Part shown: piece by piece, positions 32,586-41,426 of the stretch
Layout of the letters: each line of letters opens with the position of its first letter
How positions within the stretch are numbered: the stretch's first letter is position 1
Origin: Sulfonitrofixus sp039714575
GTDB taxonomy: Bacteria > Campylobacterota > Campylobacteria > Campylobacterales > Sulfurimonadaceae
Direction: 5' to 3'
DNA length: 47,578 bases
Assembly (NCBI GenBank): GCA_039714575.1
Contig: JBDLJE010000009.1
Span: 1 to 47,578, forward strand
Program-made: the position numbers and the translations under genes
Notes under the pieces: model-generated
What the model was told of the DNA's origin: nothing
Database searches by the model: none
Seen by the model: only the letters and a program-made list of their open reading frames with translations

Positions 32586-33685
32586 TGAGACCAGATGACA
32601 GATTTTACGGTATCAACGATGATTTTCGTTCACCTTATGCACGTGATCGCGACCGTGTTATCCACTCGGGAAGCTTTAGAAAACTGGAGTATAAGACACA
32701 GGTCTTTTTGAACCAGGAGGGCGACTTTTTTCGTACCCGTCTGACCCACTCTTTAGAGGTCTCGCAGATCGCCCGTTCTATCTCGTCGCAGCTTGGATTA
32801 GAGGAGTCATTGGCTGAGGCAATAGCACTCTCCCACGATATGGGACACACCCCTTTCGGACATGTCGGCGGTGATACGCTTGATGAGTGTCTTAAAGAAG
32901 ATGGACATACTAATGGTTTTGAGCACAACTATCAAAGTTTTCGTGTTGTGACCAAACTTGAAAAGCGTTATAAACCTTTTTTGGGATTGAACCTTACTTA
33001 TGCGACGCTAGAGGGAATTCTCAAGCACTCTTATCCGTATAAGAAGTCCTTTCTGCCTGAGAGTATTCATGAACAGTTTAACCTCGACACGCACCCCTCT
33101 ATAGAAGCGATGGTGGTTGACAGAGCCGATGAGATCGCCTATATGACCCATGATATTGATGATGGCGTCAACTCGGGACTGATCAGTTTTGAGACACTGA
33201 AAGAGAATAAGATCATTCAAGCCGTATTGGCCCTGGTTGATGAAGAGGGTGTAACGTTAGACGATGGTGATGAGATGTTCCGTTACCGTTTCAGTTCGCA
33301 CCTTATTAACTACCTTGTTTATGCTCTGCTTGAAAACTCAAAAGAGAAGGTGGACAACTCCAGGGTGTTAGCCGGTGTTATTGATTCCAAAACAGCACTG
33401 CCTATCGGTTTCACAGAGGAGCTGGAGACAGAGATTAAAAAACTCAAAAAACTTCTTCATCAAAAGCTCTATCAACATAAACAGATCGTGCGCAAGATGT
33501 ATGCCGGAAAACAGGCTATCAAAGGTCTTTACAGCGCGATGATGGAGGAGGATCTGATCCTCCCGGCATATTATTTGCAACAGGTCTCCAAGCGGAACAA
33601 ACACCGTGTTGCAGCTGACTATATTGCTTCGTTGAGTGATCGTTATGCACTTACTCTTTATAATGAGCTGTATGGTAGAATCTGA
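32582..33685 (+). CDS. dgt: Deoxyguanosinetriphosphate triphosphohydrolase (dGTPase)
   Basis: This 367-residue HD-domain enzyme splits dNTPs to nucleoside and tripolyphosphate. The opening is DFRSPYARDRDRVIHSGSFRKLEYKTQVF. HD metal ligands are in TRLTHSLEV (His56), ALSHDMGHTPFGHVGG (His85, Asp86) and later VDRADEIAYMTHDIDDG (Asp). EHNYQSFRVV is also typical. It is of the shorter type-2 or type-3 dGTPase class, not the 505-residue E. coli form. It sits upstream of thyA and folA, so the cluster mixes dNTP breakdown and dTMP synthesis. Confidence 0.92.
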   Translation: MMRPDDRFYGINDDFRSPYARDRDRVIHSGSFRKLEYKTQVFLNQEGDFFRTRLTHSLEVSQIARSISSQLGLEESLAEAIALSHDMGHTPFGHVGGDTLDECLKEDGHTNGFEHNYQSFRVVTKLEKRYKPFLGLNLTYATLEGILKHSYPYKKSFLPESIHEQFNLDTHPSIEAMVVDRADEIAYMTHDIDDGVNSGLISFETLKENKIIQAVLALVDEEGVTLDDGDEMFRYRFSSHLINYLVYALLENSKEKVDNSRVLAGVIDSKTALPIGFTEELETEIKKLKKLLHQKLYQHKQIVRKMYAGKQAIKGLYSAMMEEDLILPAYYLQQVSKRNKHRVAADYIASLSDRYALTLYNELYGRI

Positions 33686-33706
33686 GACATTAAAGGGTGG
33701 CAACGC

Positions 33707-34558
33707 ATGAAACAGTATTTAGATCTTTGTAACAGAATAATCGATGAAGGCACGTGGATTAAAAACGAGCGTACCGGCAAAAACTGCCTGACGCTGATCA
33801 ATGCAGACCTGGAATATGATGTCGGCGGCAACAAGTTCCCTCTTATCACCACCCGAAAAAGCTACTTTAAATCGGCGATCGCGGAGTTTATAGGTTACAT
33901 ACGCGGTTATGACTCTGCAGCAGACTTTCGAGCGCTTGGAACCAAGACCTGGGACGCCAATGCCAACATGAACGAGGTATGGCTGAATAACCCTTACCGC
34001 AAGGGCGAGGATGACATGGGCCGAGTTTACGGTGTTCAGGGTAGAGCATGGAAAACGCCTGAGGGCAACACGATCGACCAGCTCAGAAAGATCGTCGATG
34101 ATCTAAAAAACGGCATCGACGACAGAGGCGAGATACTCAGCTTCTATAACCCGGGCGAGTTTCATATGGGCTGTCTGCGTCCCTGTATGCATACCCATAC
34201 CTTCTCACTGGTAGGCGACACCCTGCACCTCACCTCATATCAACGCTCTTGTGATGTGCCTCTGGGTCTGAACTTTAACCAGGTTCAGGTCTTTGTCTTT
34301 TTAGCACTTATGGCGCAGATAACAGGCCACAAAGCAGGCAAGGCGTATCACAAGATCGTCAATGCACATATCTATGAGGACCAACTGGAACTGATGCGTG
34401 ACGTACAGCTCAAACGTGAGCCTTTTCCATCACCGCAGCTTCATATTAACCCTGACATCAAGTCATTGGAAGACCTTGAGACATGGGTGACGATGGATGA
34501 CTTTAGCATAACGGGTTATGAACACCATGAACCGATCGCCTACCCTTTTTCGGTCTGA
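33707..34558 (+). CDS. thyA: Thymidylate synthase ThyA
   Basis: This 283-residue enzyme methylates dUMP to dTMP with methylene-tetrahydrofolate, releasing dihydrofolate. Catalytic Cys160 lies in GCLRPCMHTHTFSL, then YQRSCDVPLGLNFNQ (178-192, dUMP-binding RSxD-type motif), then HKIVNAHIYEDQLELM (the H.Y site). GRVYGVQGRAW is at about 106-115. The Cys motif is a divergent form of the usual PPCH. Many Campylobacterota relatives use the unrelated ThyX, so ThyA next to folA is notable. The stop overlaps folA by one base. Confidence 0.92.
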   Translation: MKQYLDLCNRIIDEGTWIKNERTGKNCLTLINADLEYDVGGNKFPLITTRKSYFKSAIAEFIGYIRGYDSAADFRALGTKTWDANANMNEVWLNNPYRKGEDDMGRVYGVQGRAWKTPEGNTIDQLRKIVDDLKNGIDDRGEILSFYNPGEFHMGCLRPCMHTHTFSLVGDTLHLTSYQRSCDVPLGLNFNQVQVFVFLALMAQITGHKAGKAYHKIVNAHIYEDQLELMRDVQLKREPFPSPQLHINPDIKSLEDLETWVTMDDFSITGYEHHEPIAYPFSV

Positions 34559-35058
34559 TGATGAAAAGACCTAAGATCTCGATCATTGTCGCCATGGCAA
34601 AAAACCGTGTTATCGGCAGAGACAACGATATGCCTTGGCATCTTCCGGCAGACCTGCAGCACTTCAGAAAGATGACAACTGGCAAACCTATCATTATGGG
34701 TAGAAAGACATATGAGTCTATAGGTCGTCCGCTGCCTAAACGTCAGAACATCATTGTGAGCCGCAATGCAGAGTACGCAGTAGAAGGCTGTGATGTGGTT
34801 GGCTCTTTGGAGGAAGCAGTTGAGTGTGCAGGAGATGTCGAAGAGGTGATGATCATCGGCGGCGGTTTTCTTTATGAACAGACCATCAACCGTGCGGATA
34901 AACTCTGCCTGACATTTATTGATCTGGAAGTAGAAGGTGACACGCTGTTTCCCTCTTATGAGCATCTCTCTTTAACGAAGACCGAGAGCGAACACCATAA
35001 AGCAGATGCGAAAAACCCGCATAATTATGAGTTTACCGTGTTCACAGTAAGCCATTAA
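34558..35058 (+). CDS. folA: Dihydrofolate reductase
   Basis: This 166-residue enzyme reduces dihydrofolate to tetrahydrofolate. The opening is KISIIVAMAKNRVIGRDNDMPWHLPADLQHFRKMTTGKPIIMGRKTYESIG; Asp near DMPWHLPADL is the catalytic acid. The NADPH-binding segment is VEEVMIIGGGFLYEQTI, then EGDTLFPSY. It is coupled to thyA by TGATG overlap and recycles the dihydrofolate made by it. A second ATG three bases later could also serve as start. Confidence 0.94.
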   Translation: MMKRPKISIIVAMAKNRVIGRDNDMPWHLPADLQHFRKMTTGKPIIMGRKTYESIGRPLPKRQNIIVSRNAEYAVEGCDVVGSLEEAVECAGDVEEVMIIGGGFLYEQTINRADKLCLTFIDLEVEGDTLFPSYEHLSLTKTESEHHKADAKNPHNYEFTVFTVSH

Positions 35059-35224
35059 GAAAAAATTATCTAGATAGAAAATTGTTTGAATAAAATAGTA
35101 AATATAGTATAAAAAACTCTATTTAGCACGATTTTATAGTAAATCTATTGTTTTTATTATGTACAAAAGCAATAGAGTTGAGACTTCTAAAAAGATGCCT
35201 CTCATCATTACCCCTCCATAGTGT

Positions 35225-35230
35225 TATAAT
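35225..35230 (+). promoter_or_regulatory. -10 element of the caspase-like gene
   Basis: TATAAT in context GTGTTATAATATAG lies 28 bases before the TTG start at 35259, with GGAG at 35245-35248 between. The AT-rich gap after folA otherwise shows only a distant 8-base inverted repeat (ACTCTATT ... AATAGAGT). Confidence 0.5.
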
Positions 35231-35258
35231 ATAGAGAACAATATGGAGTCTTAAAAAG

Positions 35259-36176
35259 TTGAAAAATATAATAATAATCTTTATTTTTTTGAGTGTCACT
35301 CTGCAGGCACGAACTATTCATGTTATTAACAACAGTGACGTGACAGAGGAACAGAGAGTTGCTCTGGTGATAGGCAATGACAGTTATGCCAATCTTGAAC
35401 ACTTAAAGAACCCTGTAAATGATGCCAGACTGATGCGGGATCTGCTTAAAAACAGAGGCTTTGATGTTATCTACAAAGAGAATGCCAATAAAAAAGATAT
35501 GCGCAAGCTTTTAAAAAAGTTTGCGCATAAAATTAAAAAAGGCGGTGTGGGTTTTTACTACTTCGCCGGACATAGTGTGAATGTAAATGGAAAGATCAAT
35601 CTGGTAGGCGTAGATTCGTCTATTAATAATAGAAGCAATATAGAACGTGAAGTGGTGGTACTCAACAACATCATAAAAAAGATGAGAAATGCGCATAATA
35701 GACTTAATATCATTGTGTTAGATACGTGCCGCAATGTGATTACGTCAAGTAATCATCATTATGCAAGAGGGGTGAATGGAGGATTAACAACTATTTCAAA
35801 TACTAGAGGTATATATTTAGCCAGTGCAACTGCTGATGGAGAGGAAGCTAGAGATGGCAAAAGCGGCTCATATGGTATATTGACCAAGCATTTGGTAGTA
35901 AACTTCAATAAAAAAGGTGCCACCTTAAGAGAGATCTTTAAAAATACAAGAAGCGAGGTTTATGACTATACAAATAGTGAAAAACCCCAAAGTATTTATA
36001 CACAAATAAAAGGAGATTACCTTTTTATAATACCACCCAAGAGAGAGAAAAAACAACCATCTAAAAAAATTAAACCTGATAGTATCACTAATAAAAAATC
36101 ATCTAGTAAGAAACGCGATACATCAACTTTGAAAGAAGAGCGTATCGGCTCCGAAAGCAGCCCCATAATAGAGTAA
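35259..36176 (+). CDS. Secreted caspase-like (peptidase C14) protein
   Basis: This 305-residue protein has a signal peptide (about 1-18, KNIIIIFIFLSVTLQA). Its p20-like caspase domain (about 33-215) opens RVALVIGNDSYANLEHLKNPVNDARLMRDLLKNRGF. The His-Cys dyad is visible: His105 in FYYFAGHSV and Cys157 in IIVLDTCRNV. After about residue 240 the tail is very basic and low complexity (KREKKQPSKKIKP...SSSKKRDTS), likely disordered. Start TTG 35259 with GGAG upstream. The region is more AT-rich than its neighbours. Such proteins cleave after Arg/Lys or Asp depending on subfamily; the target is unknown. No partner domain or defence module was recognised beside it. Confidence 0.8.
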   Translation: MKNIIIIFIFLSVTLQARTIHVINNSDVTEEQRVALVIGNDSYANLEHLKNPVNDARLMRDLLKNRGFDVIYKENANKKDMRKLLKKFAHKIKKGGVGFYYFAGHSVNVNGKINLVGVDSSINNRSNIEREVVVLNNIIKKMRNAHNRLNIIVLDTCRNVITSSNHHYARGVNGGLTTISNTRGIYLASATADGEEARDGKSGSYGILTKHLVVNFNKKGATLREIFKNTRSEVYDYTNSEKPQSIYTQIKGDYLFIIPPKREKKQPSKKIKPDSITNKKSSSKKRDTSTLKEERIGSESSPIIE

Positions 36177-36210
36177 AAAGCAGCTCTCTTTTCGCTCCGT
36201 TGATTGAAAC

Positions 36211-36224
36211 CCTAAGATCTTAGG
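36211..36224. repeat. 14-bp palindrome between convergent genes
   Basis: CCTAAGATCTTAGG is a perfect palindrome between the ends of the caspase-like and MscS-like genes. There is no T-tract on either side; it may aid transcription end or be fortuitous. Confidence 0.3.
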
Positions 36225-36249
36225 ATTTGAGGTATAAAAACGCCATTTA

Positions 36250-38664
36250 TCATTTCTCGTTGGGCATAATTAACTCTTGTATAGGCATCGGCGTGGCTAT
36301 GTTCTCCGCTTTGAGACGTTTATAAATAGCGATAGCAACATCACTCTGCGCGACGATCAGGTTCTCTGTCAGCCAGTAGTAGAGTTTGAACTCCAGGTAG
36401 TAGTCGCCGAAACCTTGAAAGGTTGGCAGCGGTGCCGGGTCTTTTAACACATCATTGTTGCTTAGTGCTACATCACGCATGATCTCCAGGACCGTTTCGA
36501 TATCACTGTCAAAGGCGACTTTGATCTGCAGGACTTTACGACGCCTTTCGTCCGAGAGGGTCCAGTTGATCACCTTGGAGGAGATAAAACGTTCGTTGGG
36601 GACGATCACCTCTGAACCGTCAAAGGTCTTTACCGAGCTCGCTCTTGAACCTATGGCCAGGACTTTTCCCATGGTGTTATCGACTTCGATGGTGTCACCG
36701 ATCTGTATCGGCCGCTCAAAGACCATAATAATGCCTGAGATGAAGTTGGCGATGATGTTGCGAAGACCAAAACCGATACCGACGCCCAGTGCGCCGAAGA
36801 CAATGGCAAACTGTTCAGTCGAGACACCCAGAGAGGAGAAGGCGATCAGGATACCGCTGATAAGGATAATATAGTTGGAAGTGGTGGATATGGCGGTAGG
36901 AACACCTCTGGAAAATTGAAAACGTGCAAAGATCTCGACTTTTAAGAGGATCTGCACCAAACGTGCCAACAGCCATGTCCCGACCAGGATCGAAACAAAA
37001 TAGACAACAGCCTGAAACGATATCGTTGTGCTGCCGATCTCCCATGTCAGTTCAAAAAGAGCGTCGATCAATTCATTAAGGCTTGGCTCAAGCCCAAGAA
37101 CCCTGATAAGGATCTTGAACCACCAGAGCACCATAAAGATCTTGATAACAAGGGTAACGGTGCGTTCGATCTTGGCCGCATACAGCTCTAAAATATTTGT
37201 GGCGGTGGAGATGCGTCGTCTCAGCAGTATGATGACATAGCCGGAGAGAATGATGGTGAGCACATAAAAGATGATACTTGAGTGGATCGCGGTAAAGACG
37301 CCCTGTGAAATTTTTTCGGAGAGCAACATGGCACCATAGAGGTTTGCCAGTATGGATACCACTAGGAGCAGAGTGATCAAAGGCAGTGCTTTGTAGATGA
37401 TCTTTCTGATGATATCCATCTCAACAAAGTCGGCTACTTTGTAGTGGATAAACCTGATAATAAGTCCGATCAATCCGACACTGAGAGCGATGTTGAAAAA
37501 ACGGTCATCCAGATCATAGCCGATGGCATTTTTTTCCATCAGAGAGAGAAAATAGAGCAGAAAATAGGTGTAGAAGTAGGGCTCTACTTTTTTGTGCACG
37601 ACAGTCTGAATAATGCGAAGGAATGGGATCAAAGCAATATAGAGGATGATCTCTCTGAAGGACTTGGGAGCATCATCATAGATCACGACGGTAAGCAGTA
37701 CCATCAAGATGATGACGGTAGAGAACGGCAGGGCTATAAAGAAGTACGCCTCTTTATGCATGGAAGCCTCAGAGACAAACAGTCTCTTTTTCCGATAAAG
37801 CCAGTTGAAGTAGCCGACAAACCCGGTGATAAGCAGGGCGCCGAAAAACATAACGATCTGATGTTCCTGGTGGGTCTGATTATAGATCATAAACTCTTCA
37901 AACTTTTCAGAAAGATTAGAGTAGATACTTTTTACATACTGTACGGGTGAAAATGTGTCGGTTGTGAGGAGGGCAGACAGAGGGAGCTGGTTTTGATAAA
38001 AAATGCGTGTAGAGAGAGCGATCTCTGTCTCTTGCAGCAGGGTGATCACCTCATTTACAGCTGTTAGCTTGGTCGTAATAAGGTTTGCATCTGTCAAGCC
38101 AAAGTCATAGAATTTTTTAGCATGGTTGCGCAGCTCCTCGATCTCGATAATGACGTTTGCGATGTGATTTTGAATGACTTCCGGTGCAGACTCTTTGGTA
38201 GCATTGATGTGTGTCTCACTCCAAAGCTGGGAGTAGTTTTGGAGTTTTTCACGTTGTACATCATAGATCTCAATACGTGTTTTATACAGACTGTCCCATT
38301 CGGCAAGTTCACTGCTGTATATTTTCCACTCTTGTCGATGCTTTTGCAGGGTCCGAATAGTCTGGTTTTCTAGGTTTTTATAGATAGGGTCTTTGAGAAG
38401 GACATCAATGGAGTCTACGTATGCAGGCAGAACCTTGTGTATCTCAAGTGTCTCCTTATGTTCTGCCAATGTATCGGCGATCTTATTAAGGCCTGCAACC
38501 ACTTTGGCCGCTTCTTCGGGGACACGGCTGAGTTCAATGAACTTGGGAGCTTCTTCAACAGGAACAACCTGTTCTGTCGGTACCTCAGTCGTCTCTTCCG
38601 CTGAGAGTAGCGGTGAAACAAGAAGAGTAGAGAGAAAAATAAAAGGTAAAAGATATCTGCCCAT
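36250..38664 (-). CDS. Large MscS-family mechanosensitive channel
   Basis: This 804-residue channel protein has a signal peptide (GRYLLPFIFLSTLLVSPLLSA). A long helical periplasmic region (about 25-250) follows, then a series of transmembrane segments from HQIVMFFGALLITGFVGYF onward. The MscS core (about 600-790) includes ALGVGIGFGLRNIIANFISGIIMVFERPIQIGDTIEV, the Gly/Ala-rich pore helix plus beta domain, and RASSVKTFDGSEVIVPNERF. This layout resembles MscK or the YjeP type rather than short MscS. The ATG at 38664 was chosen because AAGGG lies eight bases upstream and the -10 (38703-38708) would start transcription after the upstream ATG at 38700. Confidence 0.9.
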   Translation of the reverse strand: MGRYLLPFIFLSTLLVSPLLSAEETTEVPTEQVVPVEEAPKFIELSRVPEEAAKVVAGLNKIADTLAEHKETLEIHKVLPAYVDSIDVLLKDPIYKNLENQTIRTLQKHRQEWKIYSSELAEWDSLYKTRIEIYDVQREKLQNYSQLWSETHINATKESAPEVIQNHIANVIIEIEELRNHAKKFYDFGLTDANLITTKLTAVNEVITLLQETEIALSTRIFYQNQLPLSALLTTDTFSPVQYVKSIYSNLSEKFEEFMIYNQTHQEHQIVMFFGALLITGFVGYFNWLYRKKRLFVSEASMHKEAYFFIALPFSTVIILMVLLTVVIYDDAPKSFREIILYIALIPFLRIIQTVVHKKVEPYFYTYFLLYFLSLMEKNAIGYDLDDRFFNIALSVGLIGLIIRFIHYKVADFVEMDIIRKIIYKALPLITLLLVVSILANLYGAMLLSEKISQGVFTAIHSSIIFYVLTIILSGYVIILLRRRISTATNILELYAAKIERTVTLVIKIFMVLWWFKILIRVLGLEPSLNELIDALFELTWEIGSTTISFQAVVYFVSILVGTWLLARLVQILLKVEIFARFQFSRGVPTAISTTSNYIILISGILIAFSSLGVSTEQFAIVFGALGVGIGFGLRNIIANFISGIIMVFERPIQIGDTIEVDNTMGKVLAIGSRASSVKTFDGSEVIVPNERFISSKVINWTLSDERRRKVLQIKVAFDSDIETVLEIMRDVALSNNDVLKDPAPLPTFQGFGDYYLEFKLYYWLTENLIVAQSDVAIAIYKRLKAENIATPMPIQELIMPNEK

Positions 38665-38702
38665 AGATGAACCCTTCATCAATAAAAAATGATAATCCAT
38701 AT

Positions 38703-38708
38703 ATTATA
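38703..38708 (-). promoter_or_regulatory. -10 element of the MscS-like gene
   Basis: On the minus strand, TATAAT in context CTCTATAATATATGG places transcription start near 38696, consistent with translation from 38664. Confidence 0.45.
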
Positions 38709-38894
38709 GAGTTATTATGTTAAAAATTGACCCCATATACAAGTCGTTGACAAGCAGATTTTATTAGTTAAATTTCTATTGGTCTGTTGAACATTAAGGT
38801 TATAACAGAGGGTGATGATGTGCAGAATTATAAAGATAGGTTTATATATTAAGATTATTACCGCTTAACAAACAGCTTTTTACCACTTTTTGGG

Positions 38895-38900
38895 TATAAT
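38895..38900 (+). promoter_or_regulatory. -10 element of typA, with a long leader
   Basis: Extended -10 TGGGTATAAT implies a start near 38907 and an untranslated leader of about 108 bases before the ATG at 39015. A small hairpin, GCTCT-CTTT-AGAGC, is at 38955-38968. The rest of the 350-base gap to the MscS-like gene shows no gene. Confidence 0.5.
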
Positions 38901-39014
38901 CGCGAAAATTAAAAATCTGCTTAAAATCGGATCATATCTAGGCTTTTTGTAGATGCTCTCTTTAGAGCGGCTATGAAAAGTCTAATAGATAGAATTAAAG
39001 CTAAGGACATTTAC

Positions 39015-40817
39015 ATGCAAAATATTAGAAATATCGCCGTTATCGCGCACGTTGACCACGGTAAAACAACACTCGTTGACGGTCTTCTTCAACAATCAGG
39101 CACATTCGGTGATCATGAGCATCACGACGAACGTGCGATGGACTCAAATGACATCGAAAAAGAGCGCGGGATCACGATTCTTTCTAAGAACACGGCGATC
39201 CGTTATGGCGATCACAAGATTAACATCATTGACACTCCGGGTCACGCTGACTTCGGTGGTGAAGTTGAGCGTGTACTTAAGATGGTTGATGGGGCGTTGA
39301 TCCTTGTTGATGCTTATGAGGGTGTTATGCCACAGACCAAGTTTGTTGTTAAGAAGATGCTTGCAATGGGAATCACACCGATCGTTGTTATCAACAAGAT
39401 CGATAAGCCGGAAGCAGAGTGTGATCGTGTTGTTGATGAGGTGTTTGACCTTTTTGCTGACATGGGCGCTACAGATGAGCAGCAGGACTTCAAGGTTATC
39501 TACGCAGCAGCACGTGATGGAATCGCTAAAGAAGATATGGATGATGAAGATGGTGACTTTACATGTCTTTTCAACTCAATCATCAATGATGTTCCAGAGC
39601 CTAAGGGTGACCGTGAAAACCCTGCACAAGCACAGGTCTTTACACTTGACTATGACAACTATGTTGGTAAGATCGGTATTGCACGTATCTTTAACGGTCA
39701 GATTTCTAAAGGTGACAACGTTCTTCTTGCAAAAGCAGACGGAGAACTTGTAAAAGGTAAGATCTCGAAGCTTATCGGTTTCCTTGGTCTTCAGCGTATG
39801 GAGATCGACACAGCAGAAGCGGGAGACATTGTTGCATTCGCCGGTCTTGAGACAGTTGATGTTGGTGATACTGTTTGTGATCCTGTAGCGCCTGTTGCAC
39901 TTGACCCGATGCACGTTGAAGAGCCAACGCTTTCTGTTGTCTTCTCAGTCAACAACTCGCCTCTTGCCGGTCAAGAAGGTAAGCACGTTACATCAAACAA
40001 GATCCAAGAGCGTCTAGAAGCTGAAATGGTAACAAATGTTGCGATGAAGTTTGAGCGTATCGGTGAGGGTAAATTCCGTGTTAGCGGACGCGGTGAACTA
40101 CAGATCACGGTACTTGCCGAGAATATGCGTCGTGAAAACTTCGAATTTGGTATCTCTCGTCCACAAGTCATTCAGCGTGAGATCGAAGGCGTTAAATGTG
40201 AGCCGTTCGAGCACCTGGTCATCGATGTTCCTGAAGATCTTTCTGGCGGTGTTATCGAGCGTCTAGGTAAACGCAAGGCTGAGATGAAGTCAATGATCCC
40301 AATGGGTTCTGGCTTCCAGCGTATTGAGTTCGAGATCCCTGCTCGTTCACTGATCGGTTTCCGTGGTCAGTTCCTGACGGACACTAAAGGTGAAGGTGTT
40401 ATGAACCACTCTTTCATCGAGTTCCGTCCATTCTCTGGAACAGTCGAGTCACGTCCATATGGCGCTCTTGTCTCTATGGAGACAGGTACAACACTGTCAT
40501 TCTCACTGTTTGGTCTTCAAGACCGTGGTGTTCTTTTTGTCGGACCGCAGGTTAAAGTCTATGAAGGTATGATCGTTGGTGAGCACTCACGTTCAAATGA
40601 CCTTGCGGTTAACCCGATTAAAGGTAAGGCGCAGTCAAACGTTCGTTCATCTGGTGCAGACGAAGCGATCAAACTTGTTCCGCCACGTGACCTTTCTCTT
40701 GAAAGAGCACTGGAGTGGATCGAAGATGATGAGCTTCTTGAGGTTACTCCGGAGAACATCCGTGTTCGTAAAGTCTACCTAACAGAATCCGAACGCCGCC
40801 GCCACTCCAGAAAGTAA
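39015..40817 (+). CDS. typA: Translational GTPase TypA/BipA
   Basis: This 600-residue ribosome-associated GTPase of the EF-G superfamily is needed for growth at low temperature and under stress. G1 is AHVDHGKTTL (about 9-18), G2 region ERGITILSKNTAI, G3 DTPGHADFGGEVERVL and G4 NKIDKPEA. It has domains II, III and V and the TypA-specific C-terminal domain (RDLSLERALEWIEDDELLEVTPENIRVRKVYL). The ATG at 39015 is preferred over 38973 because it has AAGGAC seven bases upstream and matches the family start MQNIRNIAVIAHVDHGKT. Codon use is rich in preferred codons, suggesting high expression. Confidence 0.97.
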   Translation: MQNIRNIAVIAHVDHGKTTLVDGLLQQSGTFGDHEHHDERAMDSNDIEKERGITILSKNTAIRYGDHKINIIDTPGHADFGGEVERVLKMVDGALILVDAYEGVMPQTKFVVKKMLAMGITPIVVINKIDKPEAECDRVVDEVFDLFADMGATDEQQDFKVIYAAARDGIAKEDMDDEDGDFTCLFNSIINDVPEPKGDRENPAQAQVFTLDYDNYVGKIGIARIFNGQISKGDNVLLAKADGELVKGKISKLIGFLGLQRMEIDTAEAGDIVAFAGLETVDVGDTVCDPVAPVALDPMHVEEPTLSVVFSVNNSPLAGQEGKHVTSNKIQERLEAEMVTNVAMKFERIGEGKFRVSGRGELQITVLAENMRRENFEFGISRPQVIQREIEGVKCEPFEHLVIDVPEDLSGGVIERLGKRKAEMKSMIPMGSGFQRIEFEIPARSLIGFRGQFLTDTKGEGVMNHSFIEFRPFSGTVESRPYGALVSMETGTTLSFSLFGLQDRGVLFVGPQVKVYEGMIVGEHSRSNDLAVNPIKGKAQSNVRSSGADEAIKLVPPRDLSLERALEWIEDDELLEVTPENIRVRKVYLTESERRRHSRK

Positions 40818-40821
40818 AAAG

Positions 40822-40967
40822 CTCTAGCTTCGGCGCAATTTGCACCGGAGCTCACCTCTTCTCCACGCACACCAGTGCGCTACCGGGTTCACATCCGGCA
40901 CAACTTGCACCAAATCTACAACTTTTTGTCAGTAATTAGCTGTTTTCGATGAGCTTCGCCATCTTTT
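40822..40967 (-). repeat. Intergenic repeat R2, inverted copy
   Basis: Inverse matches to the copy at 12959-13175 are AGCTTCGGCGCAATTTGCACC (40826 on), GGGTTCACATCCGGCACAAC with TTGCACCAAATCT (40885-40917), and GATGAGCTTCGCCATCTTT (40949-40967). The CCGGTGCAAATTGCGCCGG-like part is nearly self-complementary. It begins a few bases after the typA stop, as the other copy ends a few bases from the pstS stop. Confidence 0.75.
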
Positions 40968-41010
40968 TACTCAAATAACTCCATTTTAATAAGTTCGGAC
41001 TCGCTTTCGC

Positions 41011-41272
41011 TGTTATTGCGTCTTGGTACGGTTCAAACAGCCGGAGGGGTTTCGTGACTCTAAGTATATGATGTATCAATATGTAACTGTACCCGCGTTC
41101 GCACTTTCTTCTTTTCCTCAAGGATATCTCTTTTAGGGCTGACTAGATGTCAGGTCTAAAGGAGTAAAGTCTTATGTAGCTCACCTCTCTGTGCGAGCAA
41201 AGAAGATAAAACACTAAAGTGTAATGCAGGGTGGCACTAAATGCCGCATCGTAAAAGTTGAATACTAGTGAT
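41011..41272 (-). repeat. Intergenic mosaic repeat R1, copy D (inverted)
   Basis: Read on the minus strand it matches copy C. Shared blocks are CACTAAATGCCGCATCG (41235-41251, complement of the R1 hairpin), AGAAGATAAAACACTAAAGTG, TGTAACTGTACCCG (41083 on), the block GCCGGAGGGGTTTCGTGACTC, and TTGCGTCTTGGTAC (41017). The 55-base block and the GGTTTCG end block are missing. An inner stretch, AAGGAGTAAAGT, also occurs in R2 (13089-13100). Together R2 and R1 fill the 609-base gap between typA and nrdB; only the nrdB promoter region remains. Confidence 0.75.
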
Positions 41273-41380
41273 AAAAAGACATTTTAAAAGCTAAAACCCT
41301 CAATAAAGATTTATTCTTGTCTTCCCTTTTCCTTTTTTCAACAAGAATCAATGATATTTTCGCGATAATCTTTAACTTTT

Positions 41381-41399
41381 TTGTAGTGAAAAACTACAA
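41381..41399. promoter_or_regulatory. Perfect 7-bp inverted repeat at the nrdB promoter
   Basis: TTGTAGT - GAAAA - ACTACAA is a perfect inverted repeat. It ends 27 bases before the nrdB ATG (41427). TACAAT inside its right arm could be the -10. It does not match the NrdR-box consensus. Candidate operator or leader hairpin. Confidence 0.45.
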
Positions 41400-41426
41400 T
41401 ATGAATTTCCTAATTCAGGCAAAAAC

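Noticed and set aside
38955..38968. Hairpin in the typA leader as a riboswitch or thermosensor
   Set aside because: A 5-bp stem alone is not evidence of a switch and no known motif was recognised.
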